Below are positions 8,185-17,730 of a stretch of 64,000 bases of DNA, in pieces (the stretch's first letter is position 1; each line of letters opens with the position of its first letter). The position numbers were made by a program, and so were the translations under genes. The DNA comes from Methylomonas rapida (lineage in GTDB: Bacteria; Pseudomonadota; Gammaproteobacteria; Methylococcales; Methylomonadaceae). The stretch is from the NCBI RefSeq assembly GCF_024360925.2, contig NZ_CP113517.1, positions 496,001-560,000 on the forward strand. Reading direction: 5' to 3'. The notes below the pieces were generated by a model. That model was not told the origin of the DNA, did no database searches, and saw only the letters and a list, made by a program, of their open reading frames with translations.

Positions 8185-8778
8185 ATGGCGAACAATGTTA
8201 GCATAAGCGCCGGTTTTAAACAGCTCAAACACAGTGAAATAGTTAGGAAGGTCATGTATCAGGCAGTCAATGCAATTCTGGAGAAACACGATGCCGATGT
8301 CGGCGCGGCCGAGGCCCATGGTGTCGCGGTAGGCATGTTATGTGTCGAGGTAAAGGCTGATGCCGCCAACTGGCTGCATCAGTTGTTTGCCGACGAACAT
8401 GCGTTACCCGATGATGACAAATCCTTGTTGCTGAATTTGTTTGAGCGCACGCGGGATTTGCTGGAGCCTGAAACCGAAGAATTTGCCTTCGATTTATTCC
8501 TGCCGGACGATGACGAGCCGTTGAATGAACAAGTGGAGGCACTGAGGAGTTGGTGCGAGGGCTTTTTGTTCGGCGTCGGATATGCGCAATCGAATGCCGA
8601 TTGGCCGGGCGACAGCGCGGAAGTCATGCGCGACATCGTCGAGCTGACCAAGATCGATAGCGATGTCGAAGGCGAGGAAGACGAGGCGGCTTTGCTGGAG
8701 ATTCACGAATATCTGCGTGCCGCGGTGCTGACGGTTCGGGATTTATTCAGCGAAGACAAAAACGCGCAATTGCACTAA
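8185..8778 (+). CDS. ygfB: UPF0149 family protein YgfB
   Basis: Acidic, helical cytoplasmic protein of the YgfB/YecA (UPF0149) family. It shows the family core: AAEAHGVAVGMLC near the N-terminus and LRSWCEGFLFGVG in the middle. The C-terminus is acidic. The ygfB-pepP-ubiH order is conserved in gammaproteobacteria. The first ATG at 8185 gives 197 residues. A later ATG at 8254 is possible, but residues between the two look family-like. In Pseudomonas a YgfB protein modulates beta-lactamase and amidase expression; no such role is shown here. Confidence 0.85.
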   Translation: MANNVSISAGFKQLKHSEIVRKVMYQAVNAILEKHDADVGAAEAHGVAVGMLCVEVKADAANWLHQLFADEHALPDDDKSLLLNLFERTRDLLEPETEEFAFDLFLPDDDEPLNEQVEALRSWCEGFLFGVGYAQSNADWPGDSAEVMRDIVELTKIDSDVEGEEDEAALLEIHEYLRAAVLTVRDLFSEDKNAQLH

Positions 8779-8787
8779 GGAGGGTCG

Positions 8788-10098
8788 ATGAAACAAGCCG
8801 AATTCAAGAAACGCCGCGCCGCGCTGATGAAGCAAATCGGCAAGGGCAATATCGCCATCATTGCCAGCGCTTCGGAGCGCACCCGCAACCGCGACGTGCA
8901 TTATCCCTTTCGCCAGGACAGCGATTTTTTCTATCTGACGGGATTCAACGAGCCTGAAGCCTTGGCGGTGTTCATCCCCGGCCGCGAACAGGGTGAATAT
9001 GTGCTGTTTTGCCGCGAGTTTGACGAGAAAAAAGCCTTGTGGGAAGGCGCCCATGCCGGTCTGGAGGGGGCGACCAAATATTACGAGGCCGACGATTCTT
9101 TTCCGATAGCCGATCTCGATGACATCTTGCCGGGCATGCTGGAAAACAAGGGAAAGGTGTTTTACCCGATGGGCAAGGATAGCGAGCTGGATCACAAGTT
9201 GCTCGAATGGATCAATCATATCCGCAAGCAATCGCGTACCGGTATTTCCGCGCCCGGCGAACTGGTGTCCCTCGAGCATGTGGTTCATGAGATGCGCTTG
9301 TTCAAAAGTCCCGAAGAACTCAAATTGATGCGCCATGCGGCGGAAGTTTCCGCGCGCGCGCATGTCAGGGCGATGAAAGCCTGTAAGCCCGGCCTTTACG
9401 AATATCAAATCGAGGCCGAGCTGGTGCATGAATTCATCCAGGAAGGCTTGAGGTCCGTGGCCTATCCGTCCATCGTCGCCGGCGGCAAGAATGCTTGCGT
9501 GCTACATTACACCGAAAACAAGGACAAACTGCACAAAGGCGATTTGCTGCTGATCGATGCCGGCGTCGAATGCGATCATTACGCCTCGGACATTACCCGC
9601 ACGTTTCCGGTTTCCGGCAAATTCAGCGAGCCGCAACGACTTTTGTATCAGCTGGTGCTGGATGCTCAGGCTGCCGCGCTGGAGCAAATCAAACCCGGCG
9701 TGCCCTGGAACAAGGCCCATGACGCGTCAGTGGAAACCTTGACCAAGGGTTTGCTCGAATTGGGGCTGTTGAAGGGGCGGGTCAAAAAGTTGATCAAGGA
9801 CGAAAAATACAAACAGTTTTACATGCATCGCATCGGCCATTGGCTGGGCATGGATGTGCACGACGTCGGCGATTACAAGATCAAGGACGAATGGCGCTTG
9901 CTGGAGCCGGGCATGGTATTGACCGTCGAACCGGGTTTGTATGTGCCGGTCGATTGCGAAAGCGTCGACAAGCAATGGCGAGGCATAGGCATCCGTATCG
10001 AGGACGATGTGTTGGTCACGAAGGACGGTCACGAGATTTTGACCGGCGGCGTGCCGAAAAGCATAGCAGACATCGAAGCGCTGATGCAGGGCGGTTAA
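8788..10098 (+). CDS. pepP: Xaa-Pro aminopeptidase PepP
   Basis: Cytosolic dinuclear metallopeptidase that removes the N-terminal residue from peptides with proline in second place; 436 residues, normal for the family. The N-terminal creatinase-like domain (about 1-175) is followed by the pita-bread catalytic domain. Metal ligands are visible as Asp in LLIDAGVE, Asp in ASDITRTF, His in HRIGHWLG, Glu in TVEPGLYV and Glu in GIRIEDDV. A strong AAGGAGG precedes the ATG, 10 bases after ygfB. The stop codon directly abuts the ubiH start. Confidence 0.93.
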   Translation: MKQAEFKKRRAALMKQIGKGNIAIIASASERTRNRDVHYPFRQDSDFFYLTGFNEPEALAVFIPGREQGEYVLFCREFDEKKALWEGAHAGLEGATKYYEADDSFPIADLDDILPGMLENKGKVFYPMGKDSELDHKLLEWINHIRKQSRTGISAPGELVSLEHVVHEMRLFKSPEELKLMRHAAEVSARAHVRAMKACKPGLYEYQIEAELVHEFIQEGLRSVAYPSIVAGGKNACVLHYTENKDKLHKGDLLLIDAGVECDHYASDITRTFPVSGKFSEPQRLLYQLVLDAQAAALEQIKPGVPWNKAHDASVETLTKGLLELGLLKGRVKKLIKDEKYKQFYMHRIGHWLGMDVHDVGDYKIKDEWRLLEPGMVLTVEPGLYVPVDCESVDKQWRGIGIRIEDDVLVTKDGHEILTGGVPKSIADIEALMQGG

Positions 10099-11307
10099 AT
10101 GCAACACCATTATGATTTGATCATCGTTGGCGCCGGTTTGGCCGGTAACTGCCTGGCGCTGGCGCTGAAAGACAGTGGTCTGAACATCGTCGTGGTCGAG
10201 GCGGCAAGCCACCGGCAGCTCCACGAGTCGCCGGCCGGTGACCGAGCGCTGGCGCTGGCCGCAGGCACCGTGCAAGTGTTGCAAATGTTGGGCGTGTGGG
10301 ACGGTGTGGCCGATAAGTCCACCGCGATCAAAAACATACACATTTCCGACCGTGGTCATTTCGGTAAAACCCGATTGTCGGCGACCGAACAGGGGGTGGA
10401 GGCGCTGGGCTATGTGATTGCCGCCCGCGACCTCGAGGATCATCTGGCGGATTTGGTTGAACAGGCCGGGATAAGCCGATTTTATGAAACTCGGGTCGTG
10501 GGCCTGATGTCCGGCAACGATGCGGTCAATGTGAGTTTGAAACAGCAACAACAGTCACTGAACTTGACGGCGCAGTTGTTGGTGGGCGCGGATGGTGGAC
10601 AATCGACGGTACGCAAGCTGCTCGACATTCCGCAAGAGGTGATCGAATACGGACAGACGGCGTTGGTGACTACGGTGGAGTCGATGTTGCCGCATCAAAA
10701 TACCGCCTACGAGCGTTTTACCGAACAAGGTCCGTTGGCTTTGTTGCCGATGGCGGGAAAACGGGCCGCGGTGGTGTGGACGCGCGAGCACGAACAGGCG
10801 GAAGCCCTGATGGCGAGTGGCGAGGCCGAATTGTTAGCAGAATTGCAGGCCTGTTTCGGCTATCGACTCGGCGCGCTGAAACTGGTGGCGCCACGGCGCG
10901 CGTTTCCGCTCAACTTGATTCGGGCGGAACGGATGATTTCCGGGCGCGCCGTGATCATAGGCAATGCCGCGCATCAATTGCATCCGGTGGCGGGGCAGGG
11001 GTTTAATCTGGGTATACGCGATGTGGCGCAGTTGGCAGATATGTTGATCAAGCAGCGACAGCTGCATAGCGATCCCGGAGCCGAAGAATTGTTAAGCGAC
11101 TATGCCAGGCAGCGGCGTCAGGATCATGACAAAATCATCGGCTTTACCAACCATGTGGTGCGGATATTTTCCAACGATTGGCTGCCGGTTGCCGCGTTGC
11201 GTAACACCGGCTTGACGCTGTTGGATCACTTGCCTTTTGCGAAAACGCTTTTGACTCGGCATGCGATGGGACTGGCCAAGCCTCTGCCCAAGCTGGATAA
11301 GCAGTAA
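10099..11307 (+). CDS. ubiH: Ubiquinone biosynthesis FAD monooxygenase UbiH
   Basis: Flavin-dependent ring hydroxylase of aerobic ubiquinone synthesis (2-octaprenyl-6-methoxyphenol hydroxylase family), 402 residues. FAD-binding motifs are the N-terminal IIVGAGLAGN, the middle VGADGGQSTVR and GNAAHQLHPVAGQGFNLGIRD near residue 290, the UbiH signature. UbiH, UbiI and UbiF are similar; the gene order ygfB-pepP-ubiH favours UbiH. In E. coli ubiI follows, whereas here a sixA gene does. Confidence 0.88.
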   Translation: MQHHYDLIIVGAGLAGNCLALALKDSGLNIVVVEAASHRQLHESPAGDRALALAAGTVQVLQMLGVWDGVADKSTAIKNIHISDRGHFGKTRLSATEQGVEALGYVIAARDLEDHLADLVEQAGISRFYETRVVGLMSGNDAVNVSLKQQQQSLNLTAQLLVGADGGQSTVRKLLDIPQEVIEYGQTALVTTVESMLPHQNTAYERFTEQGPLALLPMAGKRAAVVWTREHEQAEALMASGEAELLAELQACFGYRLGALKLVAPRRAFPLNLIRAERMISGRAVIIGNAAHQLHPVAGQGFNLGIRDVAQLADMLIKQRQLHSDPGAEELLSDYARQRRQDHDKIIGFTNHVVRIFSNDWLPVAALRNTGLTLLDHLPFAKTLLTRHAMGLAKPLPKLDKQ

Positions 11308-11368
11308 ATGCGTCAATTGCGCCGATACGCCTTTTTCTTTGCTTAATTTATCGTGTAAGGAGGTCTTC

Positions 11369-11848
11369 ATGCTGATTACTTGTTTGCGACATGCGACCGC
11401 GGAGCCGCATACAGTAGTGGATGCCGACCGGGCGCTGGTCAAGAAAGGCAAAAATCAAGTCAAGCGTGTGGCCGACTTCTGCCGGAAGAACGCCTTGCTG
11501 CCTGGAGCGTTATTCTCCAGCCCGTTACGACGCGCGGAACAAACCGCAACCACGCTGAAAAATCAATTACCGGATTGCCCGCCCGTGTGCCTCGTCGATT
11601 GGCTGGGGCCGGCCGCGACCGTTTCCGGCATCGCCGCTGAACTGCAAAAACTGGCCCAGGCAGGCGTGAACGATGTCTGGCTGGTGGGGCATGAACCCGA
11701 TTTCTCGGAATTGATCGGTCATTTGCTCGATGTGCCGGCGGCGCGTTTCCTGATCAAAAAAGCGTCGCTGACACGGATAGCGGTGGATTTTTCTGGCAAC
11801 CAGGCGGGACAACTGCTCTGGACCATACCTTGTGGCTTGATGGATTAA
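11369..11848 (+). CDS. sixA: Phosphohistidine phosphatase SixA
   Basis: Small histidine-phosphatase-fold enzyme (159 residues) that in E. coli removes phosphate from histidines of phosphorelay or PTS-type proteins. The catalytic RH pair is in CLRHATAEP at the N-terminus. The second active-site Arg is in SSPLRRAEQTA and the second His in VGHEPDF. A perfect AAGGAGG sits 6 bases before the ATG at 11369, which decides the start over longer in-frame options. The target here is unknown. Confidence 0.85.
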   Translation: MLITCLRHATAEPHTVVDADRALVKKGKNQVKRVADFCRKNALLPGALFSSPLRRAEQTATTLKNQLPDCPPVCLVDWLGPAATVSGIAAELQKLAQAGVNDVWLVGHEPDFSELIGHLLDVPAARFLIKKASLTRIAVDFSGNQAGQLLWTIPCGLMD

Positions 11849-11910
11849 GGCGAGAGCGCTCGTTCTCGGATTGGAAGCGATTACGCGGCTAGATGGTTTT
11901 TCGCCGGCGA

Positions 11911-12426
11911 CTAGGCGTTCACGACCAGAAAAACATTGTTGCTAACGACCCAGCAATAAAAGGTCACGGCGCCCGTCAGCGTCGCGGTGCTCAAGCGGCT
12001 TTTTATTTTGCGCCTGCCGAAAAACAGGTAGGCGATCACGGCAATGCACATCAGTTTCATCGCCGTGATGGAATATCCCAGCCCGAATTGGTCGGCAAAG
12101 AAAACCAAAACCGGATTGGCTTCGTCGACGCTGCTGAACTTCAGGCCCAGATAGGTGATGATGCCGTCGGCCATGTGCAACAGGCCAAACAAAACCAGCA
12201 ACAAGGCGTTGGCACAATCCCTGGAGGTCGTTTGCCGAGTGGTACTGGTTAGGGTTGCAAGGCCATTGTTACCAATTTTTGCCGGCATGAGTTTGAGCTG
12301 CCGATTTTGCGCCAGGGGTTGTCGGTAGTTTCGTTTGAGCTGGGTGTGAAAACTTCGAATCATGCTCATGCACTCCCGGTTTGCCTTGATGATACTGCGC
12401 TGGATTTGCTGATTGGTAGTATGCAT
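11911..12426 (-). CDS. DUF5658-type membrane protein
   Basis: A 171-residue protein of unknown function. A basic soluble N-terminal part (about 1-70) is followed by three hydrophobic segments. The core LLHMADGIITYLGLKF plus EANPVLVFFADQFG is the DUF5658 pattern. A good AGGAGA lies before the chosen ATG. A paralogue at 37121-37627 shares the core (MDGIVTYLGL, VNPVLNYFAG). The product is probably an inner-membrane protein. No neighbour suggests a role. Confidence 0.6.
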   Translation of the reverse strand: MHTTNQQIQRSIIKANRECMSMIRSFHTQLKRNYRQPLAQNRQLKLMPAKIGNNGLATLTSTTRQTTSRDCANALLLVLFGLLHMADGIITYLGLKFSSVDEANPVLVFFADQFGLGYSITAMKLMCIAVIAYLFFGRRKIKSRLSTATLTGAVTFYCWVVSNNVFLVVNA

Positions 12427-15400
12427 GAGCAGTCTCCTGGAGTGCTTTGAATATTAGCTTATACTAAATGTCCCTTTGTGGCTAACAATACTTCTGTGAT
12501 GAGGGTCTCATCCTCCAGAATCCGTTAAGCATTCCCGAATTGCGGCTGGAGTGAAAAGGCTTTAGCTTTTTCCAAAGGGGCAAGTTATTTGTAACGGGGT
12601 ATTAAGCGTCGCACAAGTCCTTTGACTTAGGTTATTTTCGCGAAAGGAGGTGATGAAAATATAACTGGTGCGAGGGTCTTCGGCCAATTCCGCAAGGCTG
12701 AACCGGCGTCTGGGCTGTTGCGTAAAGTTTATTTTATCGAGGTGATTGTCGAGTTCCTTGAATCCCATGCTCCATTCCGGAAACATGCGGTGATATTCGT
12801 TGCCTTGGACAATGATGTCGATGCCGTGGTGTCGGGGGTCGGTTTTGATGATGTCCAACAGGTTTTGCACGGCTTCTCGTTCGCCTTCCAGGTATTGCAT
12901 GAAAAAACCATCCTGATGCAACAAGCAGCCGGTTATGCCGTGACGGCTGTTGGAGGCGCGAGTTTGCTCCAGCAGACTGTTGATTTGGAGCTGATCGAGT
13001 GGCGCCGAGGCTTGGCTGGTATATAGCAGGAAAAAAATAGGCGGTTCCGCGTCCGTGGGCGTGAGGGATGATTCACGCTCGACAACCTCGATGAACTGAT
13101 CTTCCAGTAGTGGACGATAAAACAGATAGCCCTGAATGTAATCGCAACCGAAATTGCGTAGTTCCAATAACTGAGCCTGGTTTTCCACGCCCTCCGCGAC
13201 CATCTTTAGACCAAGCGCCCGGCCGAGACCGATAACGGCTCTGACCACGGCGCGACTCTCGGTTTGATTTTCTATGCCATCGACGAACGCCCTGTCGATT
13301 TTCAGTACATTCACTGGCAGGCGTGTCAATTGCGCGAGCGATGAATAACCCGTGCCGAAATCATCGACGGCTACCCGGAATCCCAGGTTGGCCAAGCCGC
13401 GTAACATGCGCAGATTGGTTTCGATATCCGCCATCAGCGAGGTTTCGGTGATTTCTAGCAAAATCCGCTTCGGATCGGCATTATAGCGGGTCACCAGTTT
13501 CTCGATGTCGGCCAGCAGATTTTTGTCGTTCAGTTGCCGCGCCGATACATTGACGGAAATATAGGCTGGGGCATTCTCGCCCCAGCGTTGGCGCCATTCC
13601 GCTTCCGCGCGACAGGCTTGGGCAAAAACCCAGGCTCCGATCGGTACGATCATGCCCGTCATTTCCGCAATCGGAATGAAAACGGCCGGAGAAATTTCAC
13701 CCTCGTCCGGATGCCAGCGCAACAGGAGCTCGGCGGCCACGATACGGTTACTGTTGGCGTCCACTATGGGCTGAAAACGGATCGATAATTCTTCCCGTTC
13801 GATCGCCATTCGCAAACCCTGCGTAATCGACAGTTTTTTTCTGACCTTTTCTTCCAGGCTGCTGCTGAAAAAATGCCAACCATCCCGGCCTTGCTGTTTG
13901 ACTTCGTACATCGCGGTGTCCGCCGAACGTAGCAAGTCGTCTGGCGAATGGGTGGAGCCGTGGCCCACGGCAATGCCGATACTGGCGCTGATATACAGAG
14001 AATGGCCGTCGCATTCGACTGGCTGCCGCAGGGTGTGGTTGATACGTTCGGCTAATGAGGAAATCGTGGCCGGTTGCTCCAGCTGTTCGCAGAGAATCGC
14101 AAATTCATCGCCCGACAATCGGGCTACCGTGTCGCCGGGACGAACGACGTCAATCAGACGGTTGGCGAGAATCTTCAATAAATTGTCGCCTGCCTGATGG
14201 CCATAGGTGTCGTTGATCAGCTTGAATCCGTCCAGATCGACGAACAACAAAGCCAGACTCAAACCCTGGCGCCGGCTGCGCTGTAGGGCATGATCCAGGC
14301 GCTCCCGAATCAGGTTTCGATTCGGCAGGCCGGTCAGATTGTCGTGAGTGGCCTGCCACAGTAAATCGGACTGGATGCGTTTTTGCTCGCTGATGTCGCG
14401 CATCGTGGCGACCAGCATCCATTGGCTGCCGTTACGAAATTTGCCTATCGATGCTTGCAGCGGAAAAAACGAACCGTCCTTGCGGTAGCCCGTCACCTCC
14501 CCGCGTCGACTCATCGGGCGTTCGGTTTCTTGGCCTAGCACGAAGCCCCGCACCATTTCGACATGCCGTTGCCTTTGGTGCGGCGGTACCAGTAAATGCA
14601 CCGACAGGCCCGCCATTTCCTCGCTGCTATAAAGGAACATTTCACAGGCTTGCGGGTTGGCGTGCTGGATGATGCCGTTTTCGTCGGTGGCCAGAATTGC
14701 CATGTCGGCTATGGATAAAATCTGATGTGCCGTGTTCAGCTTGCGCAGGCTCGCCTCGGCTTCGGCCTTGACTTGATCCAGCAGCGTTGATGACGTTGCT
14801 ATCTCCTGAGGTTCGATCCGTTCATTGTTGTAACGCTCGGGGATGATGGGCGGATTGTTGCCGAAGCGTTCGATAATGCTAAAGCTGCCGTCACGGTTGC
14901 TGCGGGCCAAATAGGTGTTCACGCAGGCATGATGGGTTTTTGCATCCATTTGCACCCAGCCCTGCGGGCCGAGCACGGTCGTGCGCTCGAGGGCGTCGAC
15001 CAAGGCTTCGGCGTCGGCACTGCCGGCGCGAGTCGCGGCTTCGGCAAAAGCATGCACGCATAGATAAGTGGCTTCGCCAAAATTGGTCACCACACCATTG
15101 CCGTTCGGCCAGATGCCGTTCACGCCTGGCATGGCCGCGAGTTTTTGCAGATAGCTGTGGTTCTGCGGAGTGTCCAGCGTCATGAAGTAGGTGTTGCTGG
15201 AAAAAAAGCCCTCGCGTACATCGGGCAGCAATTGTTGCGCCAGTGCTTCGTCGTAATGCCCCATGACCACGGCCATGCGTTGTTTTAACCCGAGCTCGCT
15301 GAAGCGGTTCAATAAGGCAATTTGATCGCCGCCGGCAAAATAGGGCACGAATACATCGGCGCCGGAGCGCGCGACTTTTTGCAGCAGTTGTTCGATCTCC

Positions 15401-15828
15401 CGCGGTTCCGCGTTGATCGGCAAGTAATCTTCGCCCACCACGTCGCCGTCCAGGCGGCTGAGGGCCTGTTTGGCCGCGGCTATCGAGCCGCGGGGCCACT
15501 CGTAATTACTGCCGGCAAAATACATTTTCAAGCCAAAGCGTTGCGCCATGGCAGGAATCATTTTTTCGATTTGCTGGTTGGGCAGCGCGGCAAAGTGAAA
15601 GAAATAACGATTGGAAATGCTGCCTTCGTAAAAAGAAAAGTTCAAATAAGGCACTTGCAGCGGTTCCGCTACCTGATGGGCAACGGCAATGCGCGAGTTC
15701 GACAATAAATTGCCTATCAGCGCGACGCAGTGATGATTATTGACCAGGTTCAATGCCGCCGGCACGGCGGTACCCGGCAGACTGCCGTCGTCCTCGATGC
15801 ACAATTCCAGTGGTCGGCCCAGCACGCC

Positions 15829-15838
15829 GCCGTGCTGG
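15829..15838. repeat. Target-site duplication, left, IS copy 1
   Basis: GCCGTGCTGG directly precedes the IS left end and is repeated exactly at 17030-17039 after the right end: a 10-bp target duplication. Confidence 0.95.
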
Positions 15839-17029
15839 CAGGGCAATCGCGCTTTGTAGCACTTGCACGGGCAAGGGGTTTAGTATAGCGATTTTGCCTA
15901 ATATCCCAGATGCTCCCAGATCCAACCCCCTATTTTGCTGACCTCACAGACCCGCGGCGAGAGGGCAAAAACAAACTCCACAAACTCACGGATATCGTGA
16001 TGATCGTCTTATGCGCAGTATTGAGCGGCATCGAGGATTGGGTCGGCATGGAAGAGTTTGCCGAAGAAAAAGAAGATTGGCTGCGGACCTTTTTGGAATT
16101 ACCGAATGGAATTCCCTCGCACGATACCCTGAGTAATGTCTTGGGCCGCCTGAATCCCCAAGCGTTTGCCGAGACCTTTCAACGTTGGGTGCAGGCGGCA
16201 TTGCCAAGCCTTTCAGGACAGCAAGTCTGTTTGGACGGCAAGACCTTGCGCGGCAGCCGCGAAGGGGATAAGGCCGTGCATTTGATGAGCGCCTTTGCGG
16301 CTGAAGCGCGTTGGGTGTTGGCGCAACAGGCGGTGGATGAGAAGACTAACGAAATCAAGGCGATCCCCGATTTATTGTCGATGTTGGACATCAAAGGAGC
16401 TCTGATCTCGATCGATGCCATGGGTTGTCAAAAAGCCATTGCGAAAACCATCGTTACGGCGCAAGCGGATTACGTGTTGGCACTGAAGGATAATCATCCG
16501 AACCTTTGCGAGGATGTCAGGTTGTGGCTGGATACTGAAAATGCCAACGACCGCTTACCGGTCTACGAAACCATCGACAAAGATCACGGTCGCCTGGAAA
16601 TACGCCGTTACAGCTTGAGTAGCGAGATTGCTTGGTTGACGCAAAAACCTGACTGGGCCGGGCTACAAGCCATTGGTCGGGTTGAATCGATTCGCACCCT
16701 CGGTGACAAGACCTCGGTTGAGTGTCGCTACTATTTGTGTTCGTTTACGGATTTGCAGCGCTTTGCCGAAGGGGTACGGCAGCATTGGGCGATAGAAAAT
16801 TCCCAGCACTGGGTGCTGGATGTGCAGTTTGGCGAAGATGCGAATCGCGCCAGAACAGATCATTCCGCCGAAAACTTGGCGTTGATGCGACGGATGGCAC
16901 TCAATTTACTACGAAATAACGGACCTACTAAAGACAGCTTGAAGCGCCGCAAGTTGCGAGCATGTTTGAACGATAACTATCGCTTTAAATTACTCTTCGG
17001 AACATCTGCAACATAGCGCGATTGCCCTG
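15839..17029 (+). mobile_element. ISAs1-family insertion sequence, copy 1
   Basis: A complete 1191-bp element with terminal inverted repeats starting CAGGGCAATCGCGCT at both ends, flanked by a perfect 10-bp target duplication. It carries one transposase gene. It is inserted in the receptor part of the large sensor gene, in the opposite orientation. A second copy of the same length, with an identical transposase, lies at 46601-47791. Confidence 0.95.
15910..17016 (+). CDS. ISAs1-family transposase, copy 1
   Basis: A 368-residue DDE transposase of the ISAs1 / H-repeat-associated family. The N-terminal domain carries DPRREGKNKLHKLTDIVMI and GIEDWVGMEEFA. The catalytic acids are Asp in VCLDGKTLRGS, Asp in ISIDAMGCQ and Glu in the AIENSQHWVLDVQF block. 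The gene is intact from the ATG to a TAG just inside the right terminal repeat. Its product is identical to that of copy 2, so either copy could supply transposase. Confidence 0.93.
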   Translation: MLPDPTPYFADLTDPRREGKNKLHKLTDIVMIVLCAVLSGIEDWVGMEEFAEEKEDWLRTFLELPNGIPSHDTLSNVLGRLNPQAFAETFQRWVQAALPSLSGQQVCLDGKTLRGSREGDKAVHLMSAFAAEARWVLAQQAVDEKTNEIKAIPDLLSMLDIKGALISIDAMGCQKAIAKTIVTAQADYVLALKDNHPNLCEDVRLWLDTENANDRLPVYETIDKDHGRLEIRRYSLSSEIAWLTQKPDWAGLQAIGRVESIRTLGDKTSVECRYYLCSFTDLQRFAEGVRQHWAIENSQHWVLDVQFGEDANRARTDHSAENLALMRRMALNLLRNNGPTKDSLKRRKLRACLNDNYRFKLLFGTSAT

Positions 17030-17039
17030 GCCGTGCTGG
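17030..17039. repeat. Target-site duplication, right, IS copy 1
   Basis: Second copy of GCCGTGCTGG, adjoining the IS right end. Joining the flanks here restores the sensor reading frame. Confidence 0.95.
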
Positions 17040-17247
17040 TTGATTTCGTTACAGGCTATTTGGGCGGCCCTGACGATCTCAAGTCCATACATGCTCACCA
17101 GTCCAGTCAGGGGAGGCATGAGGCCTAGGCGTAGAGTGCTGGTGGAATTTGGGTCGGACACGATCTTATGATGGATAGGTTTTTGACGAGAACGTGTGTT
17201 TGCTGAATAGCCACGTTTTTGTGGGGTTTAATACACCCATTCCAAGG

Positions 17248-17730
17248 TTAAAGCAAGCTTGCGAGCCACAATCTGATGCGCAAGCCCCATTCGCTGGTGT
17301 AGCCCATGCTGGTGAAAACAATGTCGCCTTGGGGATTGATGAAGAACAGCGCCGGTACGGCGCGGACACCGTAACGCTGGCCTATGGCGCCGTCGTGGTC
17401 GTTGACCACTGACCATTGCAACTGATTTTTGCGTAGATAGGTCGCAATCTGCTCGCGGTTGCCGGAACGCACGGCGACGGTGGCGCTGGGATAATCGCGC
17501 GCGACAGCGCTGATGTTGTCCTGCATGGCTCGGCAGACGCCGCACCATTCCGCCCAGAAATACAACAAGGCCGGGCCTTGCGCGAAAAGCGCCATGACTG
17601 AGCGGTCGTCCAGCGTGTTTTGTTCGATCGGCGGTGGCTTTCCTGTCACCAGATTCCGGTTCATCAGAAATTGGCCGGCAAAAATGAACAAGAGCGCGAA
17701 TAGATAGAACGCCGATTTTTTCAGCATCAT
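17248..17730 (-). CDS. Membrane-anchored thioredoxin-like protein
   Basis: A 160-residue thioredoxin-fold protein with one N-terminal hydrophobic helix (about 6-24), so the domain should face the periplasm. The active site is WCGVC, within YFWAEWCGVCRAM, and the cis-proline loop is VRAVPALFF. It resembles ScsD/TlpA-type thiol:disulfide oxidoreductases. The substrate is unknown. Its ATG overlaps the end of the upstream metallopeptidase gene, so the two are translationally coupled, with a truncated haemoglobin upstream of both. Confidence 0.8.
   Translation of the reverse strand: MMLKKSAFYLFALLFIFAGQFLMNRNLVTGKPPPIEQNTLDDRSVMALFAQGPALLYFWAEWCGVCRAMQDNISAVARDYPSATVAVRSGNREQIATYLRKNQLQWSVVNDHDGAIGQRYGVRAVPALFFINPQGDIVFTSMGYTSEWGLRIRLWLASLL

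Larger units (their letters stand above)
12562..17161 (-). pseudogene. AmiC-like/PAS/GGDEF/EAL/BLUF sensor gene split by an IS
   Basis: When the IS (15839-17029) and one 10-bp target copy are removed, one continuous frame of 1132 codons appears, starting at a GTG at 17161. It has no signal peptide, so it is probably cytosolic. The N-terminal ~370 residues resemble AmiC/UrtA-type receptors (LINGxLxGxPL-like HGGVLGRPLEL, FAGSNYEWPRGS). A PAS domain follows, then GGDEF (here SGDEF, with the RPGD inhibitory site five residues earlier), then EAL (ELLLRW, ITETS, DDFGTGYSSL), then a C-terminal BLUF domain. BLUF flavin-site residues are present: Tyr in LLYTS, Asn in RASN, Gln in FMQYLEGE and Trp/Met in PEWSMGF. 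The IS cuts the receptor near codon 41. The downstream part stays open from a TTG in the IS end. Confidence 0.85.
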
